From: Streptomyces sp. HNM0575
GTDB lineage: Bacteria; Actinomycetota; Actinomycetes; Streptomycetales; Streptomycetaceae
NCBI RefSeq assembly: GCF_012726265.1
Contig: NZ_JAASAG010000009.1
Coordinates: 301,809-365,808 of the forward strand
Length of the DNA stretch: 64,000 nucleotides
Reading direction: 5' to 3'
Under the pieces are notes generated by a model. That model was not told the origin of the DNA. It saw nothing but the letters and a program-made list of their open reading frames with translations, and ran no database searches. This document shows, one piece after another, positions 50,805 to 59,602 of this stretch; position 1 is the stretch's first letter; each line of letters starts with the position of its first letter. A program made the position numbers and the translations under genes.

Positions 50805-52345
50805 CGCTCCGGCTTCCCTTCGGCGCGCTTCTTCTCCTGGAAGTCGCTGTAGGAGCGCTGCATCTTCGACGAGAGTCCGTCCGGGGAGAGCGAGCCGTCG
50901 ATGACGCCCTGGAGGTCGGCGGAGAGCGAGTCGTAGAAGTCGGGCGTGGTGTAGTCGAGATACGGCACGAGACCGTCGGCGGCGTTGAGCTGCTCCCAGC
51001 CCTTCACCATCTGCGCGTCGACGCTGCCCTCGGGGATCTCGCGGGCGGCCTTGCCGGGCACGGCGGGCAGCACGCCCTCCTCGGTCATCACGTCGGCCGC
51101 GTGCCTGCTGGTGATGAAGTCGAGGTAGGCGGCGGCCACTTCGGGATGGCGGGACTTGGAGGTGACCGACCACGCGAGGCCCTGGCCGCCCGTGGTGACG
51201 GGAGGGCCGTCCTTCTCGGCGGGCGGCGGCGGCATGAAGCCGAGCTTGCCGCCCATGGACTTCTTCAGGTCGGGCAGCTGCCAGGTGCCGGTGATGAGGA
51301 ACGCGCCCTTGCCTCCGGCGAACTGCTTCGCGGCGTCGTCGTATCCGGTGCCGTTGGCGCCCTTGGGTATGTAGCCCTCCTTCTTCCAGTCGGCGAGGGT
51401 GCGGGCCGCCTCCTTCGTCGGCTCGTTGTCGAAGCCCTTGCCGCGCCCGAAGACGCTCTCGCGGGTCTCCTCCGCCCCGCCGGCCTCGTTCTGGAGGACG
51501 CCGAAGGTGTGGATCGCGGGATACTTGTCCAAGTTGCCGAACTGGACGGGCAGTTCGCCGGAGTCCTTGAGCCGGGGCAGGGCGTCCGTCAGCTCCTTCC
51601 AGGTCTTCGGCGGGTCGACTCCGGCCTTCTCCAGTACGTCCTTGTTGTAGTAGACGCCGATGTACTCGCCGGTCTGCGAGATGCCGTAGAGACGTCCGGT
51701 GCCGAAGTCGCGGGCGTCGGCGGAGACCCGGTTGAGGTTGAGCAGCGTGGACGGATAGCGGGTGTTCCAGGCGTAAATGCCCGCGTAGTTGTCGAGCGGC
51801 GTGAGCAGACCGGCCTTCACGAAGGCCACCATGTCGGGGTAGCCCTGGTTGGCCTGGATGACGTCCGGGGGCTTGTTCCCCGAAACGGCCAGCTTCAGCG
51901 TGGTCTTGAGGTCCGAGAAGCTGCGGGCGACGCGCTTGATGCGGACGTTGGGGTACTTCTTCTCGAACTCGGCGTTCAGCCGCTCCAGTTCCTCGTTCTG
52001 GCCGCCGCGCACCTCCTGGTCCCAGACGGTCAGCGTGGCCTTGCCCGCCTTGGACGGGTCCGGCTTGGACGTGGCGGCCGCTCCCGGCACTCCCGCGCCC
52101 GCCGCGCCGGAGCCGTCGGTGCCGGGCACGCAGGCCGCGGCCGTCAGGGCGGTGCCGAGGGCCAGTACGAGCGCGGCGGTACGACGCGGGCGCCCGCCGC
52201 GCGCGGGCAGCGCCCGGCGCAGGGCCCGGCGCAGGGCCGGACGGCCGTGCGGTCGTGTGCCCGGCGTACCCGGCGTACCGGGCGTGCCCGGCGTGCCCGG
52301 CGTACCCGGCGTACTGGTCGTGTCCCTCGCTTGCTCAGAGCGCAT
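50801..52345 (-). CDS. ABC sugar transporter solute-binding lipoprotein
   Basis: A 514-residue extracellular binding protein: mature domain begins TLTVWDQEVRGGQNEELERLNAEFEKKYPNVRIKRV and has WPDLKKSMGGKLGFMPPPP-type and ITSRHAADVMTEEGVLPAVPG features of family 1 sugar-binding proteins. A hydrophobic segment ends at Cys72 (LTAAAC), a probable lipobox. An unusual ~55-residue leader precedes it, including six TPG repeats (residues 12-29); no alternative downstream start is evident. First gene of the ABC operon. Confidence 0.88.
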   Translation of the reverse strand: MRSEQARDTTSTPGTPGTPGTPGTPGTPGTRPHGRPALRRALRRALPARGGRPRRTAALVLALGTALTAAACVPGTDGSGAAGAGVPGAAATSKPDPSKAGKATLTVWDQEVRGGQNEELERLNAEFEKKYPNVRIKRVARSFSDLKTTLKLAVSGNKPPDVIQANQGYPDMVAFVKAGLLTPLDNYAGIYAWNTRYPSTLLNLNRVSADARDFGTGRLYGISQTGEYIGVYYNKDVLEKAGVDPPKTWKELTDALPRLKDSGELPVQFGNLDKYPAIHTFGVLQNEAGGAEETRESVFGRGKGFDNEPTKEAARTLADWKKEGYIPKGANGTGYDDAAKQFAGGKGAFLITGTWQLPDLKKSMGGKLGFMPPPPAEKDGPPVTTGGQGLAWSVTSKSRHPEVAAAYLDFITSRHAADVMTEEGVLPAVPGKAAREIPEGSVDAQMVKGWEQLNAADGLVPYLDYTTPDFYDSLSADLQGVIDGSLSPDGLSSKMQRSYSDFQEKKRAEGKPER

Positions 52346-52402
52346 GGAGTCTCCTTTTCGGCATCCGCTGCCGCCCGGGCCGGTTCCATACCGCCGCATC
52401 GG

Positions 52403-53512
52403 TCAGGGCGCCCGGAATCCGATGGTGGGCGTGGCCCGGCGCAGCGCCGATCCGCGATCGGCCCCGGGAAGCAGGTCGGACAGGAAGGCGTAGCGCCGCA
52501 TCACGTCCTCGCTCTGGCCCCCGCAGCGCGTGGCGTACTGCCACCACGCGGCGACCTCCGGCCAGCCGGGCGCGGAGAGCGAGCCGCCGAAGTGCTGCAC
52601 GGACAGCGCGGCGGTGAGATTGGCGAAGGCGAGCCGGTCGGCGAGGGGCCAGCCCGCGAGCGTTCCCGTGATGAAACCGGCCACGAAGACGTCCCCGGCA
52701 CCCGTCGGATCGAGCGCCTCCACGGGCAGGGCGGGCAGGTCGGCGCTCTCGCCGCTGATCGAGTCGACGGCGACGGCGCCGCCTGAGCCCTTGGTCACCA
52801 CGGCTATGGGCACGAGTTCGGCCAGCGCGCGCACCGCCTCCTCGGGGGTCCCGGTACGCGTGTAGTGCTGCGCCTCGGCCGCGTTGGGCAGGAACGCGTG
52901 GCAGTAGGAGAGGTCGGCGAGGGTGTCCGGGTCCCAGGCGCCGGTGTCGTCCCAGCCGACGTCGGCGAAGATCCTGCTGCCCTCGTCGTGGGCCTCGCGC
53001 ACCCAGCTCTCCAGTCGTCCGGGCGCCAGGTCGGTGAAGCATGCCCGGGAGCGGGGACGCCCGGCGGCGCGTACGCAGGGGGCGGGAGCCTCGTGGCCGT
53101 GGGAGACCATCGTGCGTTCGCCCTCGTACGCCATGGAGACGGTGACGGGCGAGTGCCAGCCCTGTGCGCGGTGGGACGGGGCGAGGTCGATGCCTTCGCT
53201 GTCGGCCAGCGACTCCCAGCAGTAGTCGCCGTAGACGTCGTCGCCGAACGCGGCGGCGAGCGAGGTGCGCAGGCCGAGACGGCGCAGGGCCGTGGCCATG
53301 TTGGCGACGCCGCCGGGCGACGAACCCATGCCGCGCGCCCAGGACTCGGTGCCTCGTACGGGTGCGTGGTCGAGGCCGGTGAAGATGATGTCGAGGAAGA
53401 CGGTGCCGGTCAGGAAGACGTCCTGCTCCGGTCCGCCGTCGCCGCGCAGGGCCGACAGCGGGTCCAGGGCCGCTGACGTCGGCGCAGGCTGCGCGCTCCC
53501 GGTCGTGCTCAC
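52403..53512 (-). CDS. PfkB-family carbohydrate kinase
   Basis: A 369-residue ribokinase/PfkB-family kinase: FLDIIFTGLDHAPVRGTE, GGVANMATALRRLGL and the C-terminal signature LDPTGAGDVFVAGFITG, with catalytic Asp in GAGD. It lies upstream of the ABC genes on the same strand (57-nt gap) and is divergent from deoR. It should phosphorylate the imported sugar or a glycoside. Confidence 0.9.
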   Translation of the reverse strand: MSTTGSAQPAPTSAALDPLSALRGDGGPEQDVFLTGTVFLDIIFTGLDHAPVRGTESWARGMGSSPGGVANMATALRRLGLRTSLAAAFGDDVYGDYCWESLADSEGIDLAPSHRAQGWHSPVTVSMAYEGERTMVSHGHEAPAPCVRAAGRPRSRACFTDLAPGRLESWVREAHDEGSRIFADVGWDDTGAWDPDTLADLSYCHAFLPNAAEAQHYTRTGTPEEAVRALAELVPIAVVTKGSGGAVAVDSISGESADLPALPVEALDPTGAGDVFVAGFITGTLAGWPLADRLAFANLTAALSVQHFGGSLSAPGWPEVAAWWQYATRCGGQSEDVMRRYAFLSDLLPGADRGSALRRATPTIGFRAP

Positions 53513-53631
53513 TGCTCTTCCCGCCCCTTCCGCGGCCCCGCGGCTCCGCCTTCGTGCCGGCGGCTTGTGCCCCTCTCCGGCGGAGTGCGCCTCTGCGGGC
53601 GGCGCCGGGCGGGCGACGTAGGGCCCCCAAA

Positions 53632-53697
53632 TCTTTGAGCGATACCTTGCACGTCAGCGGCGTCGAGTGCAAGACCCCGGTCACACTCGCGCAAAGA
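53632..53697. promoter_or_regulatory. Nested inverted repeats between kinase and DeoR genes
   Basis: An outer inverted repeat TCTTTGAGCG (53632-53641) with CGCGCAAAGA (53688-53697), 9 of 10 bases paired, encloses an inner perfect repeat CTTGCAC (53646-53652) with GTGCAAG (53667-53673). The region is between divergent kinase-ABC and deoR-GH4 operons and is a good candidate for the DeoR operator. Confidence 0.5.
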
Positions 53698-53723
53698 CGC
53701 TCAGTCGCGCTACATTGCCGGGC

Positions 53724-54707
53724 ATGTTGCGCGAGACCCGGCACGAGCAGTTGCTGAGACTGCTCCGCGAGGAGGGCGTGCTGCCCGTCGGGCAGATCGC
53801 ACAGCGCCTCGGCGTCAGCGAGGCCACCGCACGCCGCGACCTCAACGACCTGGGAAACGCGGGCCGGTTGACCCGCGTCTACGGCGGCGCCGTCGCCCGC
53901 GGCCCCGTCGAGCGGCCCTTCGCTGAGGAGGAGGTCGACGACCGCGACGACAAGGACGCGGTCGCCCGCCGCGCCGCCGCCACCGTCGAGGACGGAGAGG
54001 TGGTGCTGCTGGACATCGGCACCACGACCCTCCAGCTGGCGCGGCGGCTGCGCGGCCGCAGCATCACCGTGGCGACGAGCAACCTCGCGGTGTACGAGGA
54101 GCTGAAGGACGACCCGGAGGTCACGCTCGTACTCCTCGGCGGACAGGTGCGCCCCAACTACCGTTCTCTGGTAGGGCACTTGACCCGGTCGAGCCTGAGC
54201 CATCTCTACGCCGACCGGCTCTTCCTCGGCACCAGCGGCGTGCTGCCCGACGGGCGCGTGCTGGACACCACGGACGTCGAAGTGCCCGTGAAGCAGGCGA
54301 TGCTGAGCGCGGCGCGGCATGTGGCGCTGCTCGCCACCGCGCGGAAGTTCCCCGGGAAGGGGACGGCCCGGATCTGCGGGCCCGCGGACGTCGACACGCT
54401 CGTCACGAATCAGACCTCCGATCCCGGCACGCTCGCGATCTTCCGCGAGGCCGGGGTGCGGGTGGAGACGGCGCGGACGGAGACGGCCGCGCCGGAGGCA
54501 CCGGAGGCACCGGCCGCGCCGGAGCGGACGACCGTACGCGCCGACGGGCCCGCGGCGGACGGGGATCCGGCCCGACTGCGCCCGGCGGAGCGGGCCGTGG
54601 AGCCGGTGACCGGCATGGAGCCGGCGACCGGCATGGAGCCGGTGACCGCCGTGCAGGGAAAGGCCGGTGTGGAGACCGGGGTGGAGACCGAGGTGGAGGG
54701 CCGATGA
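53724..54707 (+). CDS. DeoR-family regulator of the GH4/ABC locus
   Basis: A 327-residue DeoR protein: HTH (RHEQLLRLLREEGVLPVGQIAQRLGVSEATARRDLNDLG) and DeoRC sensor domain (EVVLLDIGTTTLQLARRLRG, LFLGTSGVLPDG, DTLVTNQTSD). The last ~80 residues are low-complexity, with TGMEP and VETGVE repeats. It overlaps the GH4 gene by 4 nt. Likely represses the divergent operons until a phosphorylated sugar appears. Confidence 0.88.
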   Translation: MLRETRHEQLLRLLREEGVLPVGQIAQRLGVSEATARRDLNDLGNAGRLTRVYGGAVARGPVERPFAEEEVDDRDDKDAVARRAAATVEDGEVVLLDIGTTTLQLARRLRGRSITVATSNLAVYEELKDDPEVTLVLLGGQVRPNYRSLVGHLTRSSLSHLYADRLFLGTSGVLPDGRVLDTTDVEVPVKQAMLSAARHVALLATARKFPGKGTARICGPADVDTLVTNQTSDPGTLAIFREAGVRVETARTETAAPEAPEAPAAPERTTVRADGPAADGDPARLRPAERAVEPVTGMEPATGMEPVTAVQGKAGVETGVETEVEGR

Positions 54708-56050
54708 GGCTGACCGTGCTGGGCGGCGGCGGGTTCCGGGTGCCGCTGGTGTACCGGGCGCTGCTGGAGGACGAGGGCGACGAGGCCGGACGGATCACCG
54801 AACTCGTCCTGCACGACACCGATCCCGCCCGCCTGGACGCCGTGACGGCCGTGCTCGCGCACCAGACGGCACGGCATCAGGGCCGTCCCGCACCCGCCGT
54901 ACGCTCCACCGGCGATCTCGACGAGGCGGTGCGCGGGGCCGACTTCGTCTTCTCCGCCATCCGCGTCGGCGGTCTCCAGGGACGTACGCGCGACGAACGC
55001 GTGCCCCTCGCGGAGGGCGTGCTGGGACAGGAGACGGTGGGCGCCGGAGGCGTCCTGTACGGGCTGCGCACGCTGCCCGTCGCCGTGCACATCGCCCGGC
55101 GGATCGCCGAACTCGCCCCCGACGCCTGGGTCATCAACTTCACCAACCCGGCCGGGATGGTCACCGAGGCGATGAGCGGGGTCTTCCGCGAACGGGGCCT
55201 GGGCGAGCGGGTGATCGGCATCTGCGACTCCCCCGTGGGCCTGTGCCGGCGGGCCGCACGCGCGCTGGGCGCCGACCCCGACCGGGCCGACTACGACTAC
55301 GTGGGCCTCAACCACCTCGGCTGGCTGCGCCGGGTCGTCGTGGACGGACGGGACGCGCTGCCCCGGCTGCTCGCGGACGGCGAACTGCTGGAGTCCTTCG
55401 AGGAGGGCAGGCTGTTCGGCGCGGAGTGGCTGCGCGCGCTGGGCGCACTGCCCAACGAGTATCTGCACTACTACTACTTCAACCGCGAGGCGGTCGCCGC
55501 GGTGCGCGGATCGCGCGCCACACGCGGTGAGTTCCTGTACGACCAGCAGTCGCGCTTCTACGAGGAGTCCCGCTCGGCCGGTCCCGCCGCCGCGTACGCC
55601 GCCTGGGAACGTACGCGCCGGGAACGCGAGGAGACCTACATGGCCGAGAGCCGCGAGGCCACCGGCGGCTGGCAGCGCGACAGCTGCGACCTGGACGGCG
55701 GCGGCTACGACCGCGTCGCCCTCGCCCTGATGCGCGCGGTCTCCCGCAACGAGCGCACCACGCTGATCCTCAACGTGCCCAACCGCACGGCCGTCCCGGG
55801 CCTGGACGCCCAGGCGGTGGTCGAGGTGCCGTGCCTGGTCGACGCGGGCGGCGCCCGCCCGCTGTCCGCCGGCGCGGTCGCACCGGACCAGCTGGGCCTG
55901 ATGCTCCAGCTGAAGGCGGTGGAACGCGCGGCGATCGAGGCGGCGGCGGACGGCTCACGCCCGGCGGCGCTGCGCGCGCTGGCACTGCATCCGCTGGTCG
56001 ACTCGGTGCGCGTGGCGGAGCGCATCCTGGACGCGTCGGGCGGTGCGTGA
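54704..56050 (+). CDS. Family 4 glycosidase, 6-phospho-beta-glucosidase type
   Basis: A 448-residue GH4 enzyme: N-terminal NAD-binding GGGGFRVPLVYRALL, VFSAIRVGGLQGRTRDE, FTNPAGMVTEA, metal-binding Cys in GICDSPVGLC and GLNHLGW (His). GH4 hydrolyses through NAD-dependent oxidation at C3 and a divalent metal. Many members require a 6-phosphosugar. The absence of a PTS and the presence of a PfkB kinase nearby bear on the true substrate. Confidence 0.88.
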   Translation: MRLTVLGGGGFRVPLVYRALLEDEGDEAGRITELVLHDTDPARLDAVTAVLAHQTARHQGRPAPAVRSTGDLDEAVRGADFVFSAIRVGGLQGRTRDERVPLAEGVLGQETVGAGGVLYGLRTLPVAVHIARRIAELAPDAWVINFTNPAGMVTEAMSGVFRERGLGERVIGICDSPVGLCRRAARALGADPDRADYDYVGLNHLGWLRRVVVDGRDALPRLLADGELLESFEEGRLFGAEWLRALGALPNEYLHYYYFNREAVAAVRGSRATRGEFLYDQQSRFYEESRSAGPAAAYAAWERTRREREETYMAESREATGGWQRDSCDLDGGGYDRVALALMRAVSRNERTTLILNVPNRTAVPGLDAQAVVEVPCLVDAGGARPLSAGAVAPDQLGLMLQLKAVERAAIEAAADGSRPAALRALALHPLVDSVRVAERILDASGGA

Positions 56051-56347
56051 GGCCGCGCAACGGATCAACGCGGCCCGCACGCACGGCAGTTGGGCCGCCG
56101 ACCGCCGGACCGGACCGGGTCAGGTCACCGGCGGCTCGGCCGGTTCGGGCGACACCGGCTGCCATCCCGGCGGCCTCGGCGGCCACCGCGGCCACCCGCC
56201 GGAAAAGCCCCCGCCGGGGCCGCAATTCCGTTTTGTTCCCCGCGAAGCGTGGACCTGCGGATGCGGCCGCCGTAGTTTTGTCGCATCGACGCCGCCTCGC
56301 GGGCACGCCCGGCAGCGAAGAGCCTCCGAATACTCCGGACACCGGCG

Positions 56348-56620
56348 GTGGTTCCGATGGTGCTCAAGGATCTCTGGCGCAGCTTCCGTGACTTCAACGC
56401 GCAACAGGTCGAGATCTGGGAACGGGTGCAACTGCTCAACAGCCCGTGGGAGGAGGACTTCGTCCACTGGACGCGGGGCGAGGACGGATGGGAACTCCAC
56501 GGTCGCCTTCCGCCGCCCCGGGACCGGCACGGACGGAGCGTGACCCGCTCGGGATGGTGCCCCGGACTGAGGCCCCCTCACGGGCCGGACGGTCAGCGGC
56601 CGCCCGCCCCGGACCGCTGA
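56348..56620 (+). CDS. Small hypothetical protein, 90 aa
   Basis: A 90-residue (or 87 from ATG 56357) protein. Residues ~4-45 (MVLKDLWRSFRDFNAQQVEIWERVQLLNSPWEEDFVHW) look like a real, conserved Trp-rich helix pair; the Pro-rich remainder is low complexity. I recall similar small Streptomyces proteins but no function. A -10-like TAGTTT lies at 56272-56277. Confidence 0.55.
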   Translation: MVPMVLKDLWRSFRDFNAQQVEIWERVQLLNSPWEEDFVHWTRGEDGWELHGRLPPPRDRHGRSVTRSGWCPGLRPPHGPDGQRPPAPDR

Positions 56621-56759
56621 TCCGTCAACCCGCTGCCCCCGTCTGCCCATTGGCCCACTGACCCGTCGACCAGTCGACCCGCTGCCTCTTCGATCCGCTC
56701 GTCTGCGCAACAGCCGCGCTCGCCCCCGCACCCGTCCCCGGTCCTCGCCCTCAGCGCCC

Positions 56760-57806
56760 TCAGCGTCCGGTTCCGGTTCCGGTTCCGGTTCCGGTTCCGG
56801 TTCCGGCGAAGGCGTTGACCAGGGGCTCCCCCGCCGCGTACCGGCGCACCTGTTCCACGATCAGCCGCTCGGCGCGCGGACGGAACGTGGCGGAGCCGCC
56901 CGCCACATGCGGGGTGATCAGCACGCCCGGCAGGTGCCGCAACGGGTGGTCGTCCGGGAGCGGTTCGGGGTCGGTGACGTCGAGCGCGGCCCGCAGCCGT
57001 CCCGCCCGCGCCTCTTCGAGCAGCGCGCCGGTGTCCAGCGTGCGGCCCCTGCCGACGTTCACGACGAGGGCCCCTCCGGGCAGCGCGGCCAGCTCGTCCT
57101 TGCCGAACACGCCTGCCGTGGCGGGGGTTTCGGGCAGTACGAGGACCGCGATGTCCACGTCCGGCAGCAGCTCCGGGAGGGCGGTCACGGCGTGTACGTC
57201 CTCCTCCGGCCGCGCCCGGCGTGCCACGCGCACGACCTCCGCCTCGCACGCCACCAGGCGCCGCTCCAGCGCCTGACCGATCGATCCGTAACCGACGATC
57301 GCGACCCGGGAGCCGGCCAGCGACCGCGTGAAGTGCGGTTCCCAGCGCCCGGCCCGCTGGTCGGCGACCCAGCGCGGCAGTTCACGCTGAGCGGCCAGGA
57401 TCAGGCCGAGGGCGTGCTCGGCGGTGCTGGCGTCGTGCAGGCCGCGGCCGTTGTGGAGCCGCACGCCCTCGGGCATCACCGGCAGCAGCTTCTCCACGCC
57501 CGCGCTGAGCGACTGCACGGCCCGCACGCGGGGCAGCCGCGGCAGCAGCCGCTCGACGCCCGGCACCGCGTACGGCATGACCCACAGTTCGGCCGACTCC
57601 AGTGCGGCGGCGGGCAGTTGGTCCTCCGGAGTTCGCCCGTCCCAGACGTGCACGCGGATGTTCGCCGGCCACGGCCCGTGCCGCGCGTCCAGGTCCGGCC
57701 AGGGCAGCAGCACATGCACGGCACGGTCGGTGGCGTCCGTGGCGTCCCTGCCATGTGTGGTGTAGGTGGCGTGGATGGCGTCGGTGGCGTCGGTCGTCCG
57801 GGACAT
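56760..57806 (-). CDS. D-isomer-specific 2-hydroxyacid dehydrogenase
   Basis: A 348-residue NAD-dependent dehydrogenase: GYGSIGQALERRL (NAD site), GLHDASTAEHALGLILA, VVNVGRGRTLD (catalytic Arg follows), TDPEPLPDDHPL (Glu) and ITPHVAGGS (catalytic His). The N-terminus has a DAT repeat (residues 4-28). The C-terminus is a TG tail encoded by six tandem TTCCGG copies (56771-56806). It is divergent from the MFS permease and probably oxidises the imported acid. Confidence 0.87.
   Translation of the reverse strand: MSRTTDATDAIHATYTTHGRDATDATDRAVHVLLPWPDLDARHGPWPANIRVHVWDGRTPEDQLPAAALESAELWVMPYAVPGVERLLPRLPRVRAVQSLSAGVEKLLPVMPEGVRLHNGRGLHDASTAEHALGLILAAQRELPRWVADQRAGRWEPHFTRSLAGSRVAIVGYGSIGQALERRLVACEAEVVRVARRARPEEDVHAVTALPELLPDVDIAVLVLPETPATAGVFGKDELAALPGGALVVNVGRGRTLDTGALLEEARAGRLRAALDVTDPEPLPDDHPLRHLPGVLITPHVAGGSATFRPRAERLIVEQVRRYAAGEPLVNAFAGTGTGTGTGTGTGR
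56771..56806. repeat. Six tandem TTCCGG hexamers
   Basis: Six perfect copies of TTCCGG inside the 3' end of the dehydrogenase gene, encoding a TG repeat. A slipped-strand hotspot by nature; because the unit is 6 nt, changes keep the frame. Confidence 0.9.
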
Positions 57807-57950
57807 CGGCGGGCTTCTCCTTCGTCTCATGCGGCGCACGGGGTGCGGGAGCGGCGTACGAGCGCGCACGGGCCGTGACCGCCGGGACCGGAACGGCCCT
57901 TGTCCGCCCCGGTGTCCGGCCCGCTGTCCGGCCCGAAACGTCCGCGGCCA

Positions 57951-58007
57951 TTGACCCGGCCCGCACACGCTCGTAACGTCCTTCCCGCTCAGTGAAACAC
58001 TTTCCAC
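57951..58007 (+). promoter_or_regulatory. MFS promoter with KdgR/IclR-like operator
   Basis: TTGACC (57951-57956) and TAACGT (57974-57979) are 17 bp apart, a very good sigma-70-type promoter. Just downstream is a 16-bp dyad GTGnAAnnnnTTnCAC (57992-58007), close to KdgR/IclR-family operators (TGAAACA-type). The IclR regulator encoded after the MFS gene is the likely ligand. A GGGG-rich ribosome site precedes the ATG at 58033. Confidence 0.6.
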
Positions 58008-58032
58008 CACACGGAAAAAAGGGGGTTGGGGA

Positions 58033-59520
58033 ATGACAGCGGCGTCTCCCTCCCGCACCGGCAGCGTCGGCTTCTGGTCATCCACCCGTGCCCGGTATCT
58101 GATGCCGATCGCGTTCATCACGTACTCGCTCGCCTATCTCGACCGGTCCAACTACGCGATCGCCTCGGCCGGCGGCATGGCGGAGGAGCTGCATCTCTCG
58201 GCCGGCACCGACTCCCTCATCGCGGCCTCGTTCTTCCTCGGCTACTTCTTCTTCCAGATCCCCGGCACGATCTACGCGGAGCAGCGCAGCGTGCGCCTGA
58301 TGGTGGCCGGTTCGACGATCGCCTGGGGCGTGCTGGCGACGTTGCAGGGCATGCTCAGCAGCCCGGGCCAGCTGATCCCGGTGCGCTTCGCGCTCGGGGT
58401 GGTGGAGGGCGCGGTGCTGCCGTCGCTGGTGGTGCTGCTGAGCCGGTGGTTCACCAGGCGCGAGCGCGGGCGCGCCAACTCCCTGCTGATCCTGGGCAAT
58501 CCGGTCACCGTGATGTGGCTGTCGGCGCTGTCCGGATGGCTCATCGAGGTCTCCGACTGGCGGATGATGTTCATCGTCGAGGGCGTCCCGTCGATCGTCT
58601 GGGGCCTGTTCTGCCTGCGGCTGATCAAGGACCGTCCGCGCGACGCGCGCTGGCTGCCCGAGGCGGAGCACGACACTCTGCTCGCCGGTCTCGCGGACGA
58701 GCAGCGGGCCGCCGCCGAGTCGCCCGGCTCGGCGGTGACGGCGGCCGAGGTCGCCGCGGGCTCTCCCGGCACATCCGACGCCCCCTCCGGGTCCGTGTCC
58801 CCTGCGGCATCCGGCGCGGGCGCACGCGCGACCACCGCCGACGCGCCGCGCGCAAGCGTCGCCGACTACAAGAAGGTGCTGCGTTCCCGGCCCGTGGTCG
58901 TGCTCGCCGCGCAGTACTTCTTCTGGTCGTTCGGCATGTACGGCTTCATCTTCTGGCTGCCGTCGATCGTGAAGAAGGCCTCCGGAGAGGGCATCGGCGC
59001 GACCGGTCTGCTCTCCGCGATCCCCTACGCCTTCGCCGTCGTGGCGATGTTCTACAACTCCCGGCTCTCCGACCGCACAGGGCGCCGCCGCATCGCGGTG
59101 TGGCCGTGGCTGGGCACGGGTGCGCTGGCGCTGTTCGCCTCGTATCTGGCGGGCTCCGACTTCCCCGTCGCGCTCACGCTGCTCATCATCGCGGGACTGT
59201 GCATGTACGCGCCGTACGGCCCGTACTTCGCCTTCGTCTCGGAGCTGGCTCCTGCCGGTGTCGCGGGCGCGGCCGTCGCCGCCGTCAACTCCTTCGGCGC
59301 GCTGGGGTCGTTCGCGGGTACGTACCTGGTGGGCTGGGTGCGCGGCACGCCCCTCGGCGACGCGGGCGCCTTCGGCTTCATGGCGGTGTGCACGCTGATC
59401 TCCGCCGCGCTGATGTTCGGCGTACGGGAGCCCAGGGCCACTCCTTCCGCTACCGGTACGGTGACCGGACATCCGCACACCACGGCCGGTACGGCGGCGG
59501 ACGGCGAGGCACGCGGCTGA
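58033..59520 (+). CDS. MFS transporter, anion:cation symporter type
   Basis: A 495-residue major-facilitator permease with twelve predicted helices. YLDRSNYAIASAGGMAEELHLS is the signature N-terminal loop of the ACS family (hexuronate, tartrate, phthalate importers), and FFLGYFFFQIPG follows. A ~60-residue Ala/Ser/Gly linker (about 225-285) joins the halves. Substrate probably an organic acid used by the divergent dehydrogenase. Confidence 0.87.
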   Translation: MTAASPSRTGSVGFWSSTRARYLMPIAFITYSLAYLDRSNYAIASAGGMAEELHLSAGTDSLIAASFFLGYFFFQIPGTIYAEQRSVRLMVAGSTIAWGVLATLQGMLSSPGQLIPVRFALGVVEGAVLPSLVVLLSRWFTRRERGRANSLLILGNPVTVMWLSALSGWLIEVSDWRMMFIVEGVPSIVWGLFCLRLIKDRPRDARWLPEAEHDTLLAGLADEQRAAAESPGSAVTAAEVAAGSPGTSDAPSGSVSPAASGAGARATTADAPRASVADYKKVLRSRPVVVLAAQYFFWSFGMYGFIFWLPSIVKKASGEGIGATGLLSAIPYAFAVVAMFYNSRLSDRTGRRRIAVWPWLGTGALALFASYLAGSDFPVALTLLIIAGLCMYAPYGPYFAFVSELAPAGVAGAAVAAVNSFGALGSFAGTYLVGWVRGTPLGDAGAFGFMAVCTLISAALMFGVREPRATPSATGTVTGHPHTTAGTAADGEARG

Positions 59521-59602
59521 CGCGGCCGGCGACCCCCGTACACGGCCCGGCGGCACCGCCGGACCGGCCCTGCCGCGCACGACCTTCGAGGGAGCACCGA
59601 CG

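Noticed and set aside
56771..56806. TTCCGG array as replication iterons or a recombination site.
   Set aside because: It lies inside a coding gene and encodes a TG tail; nothing nearby suggests an origin.
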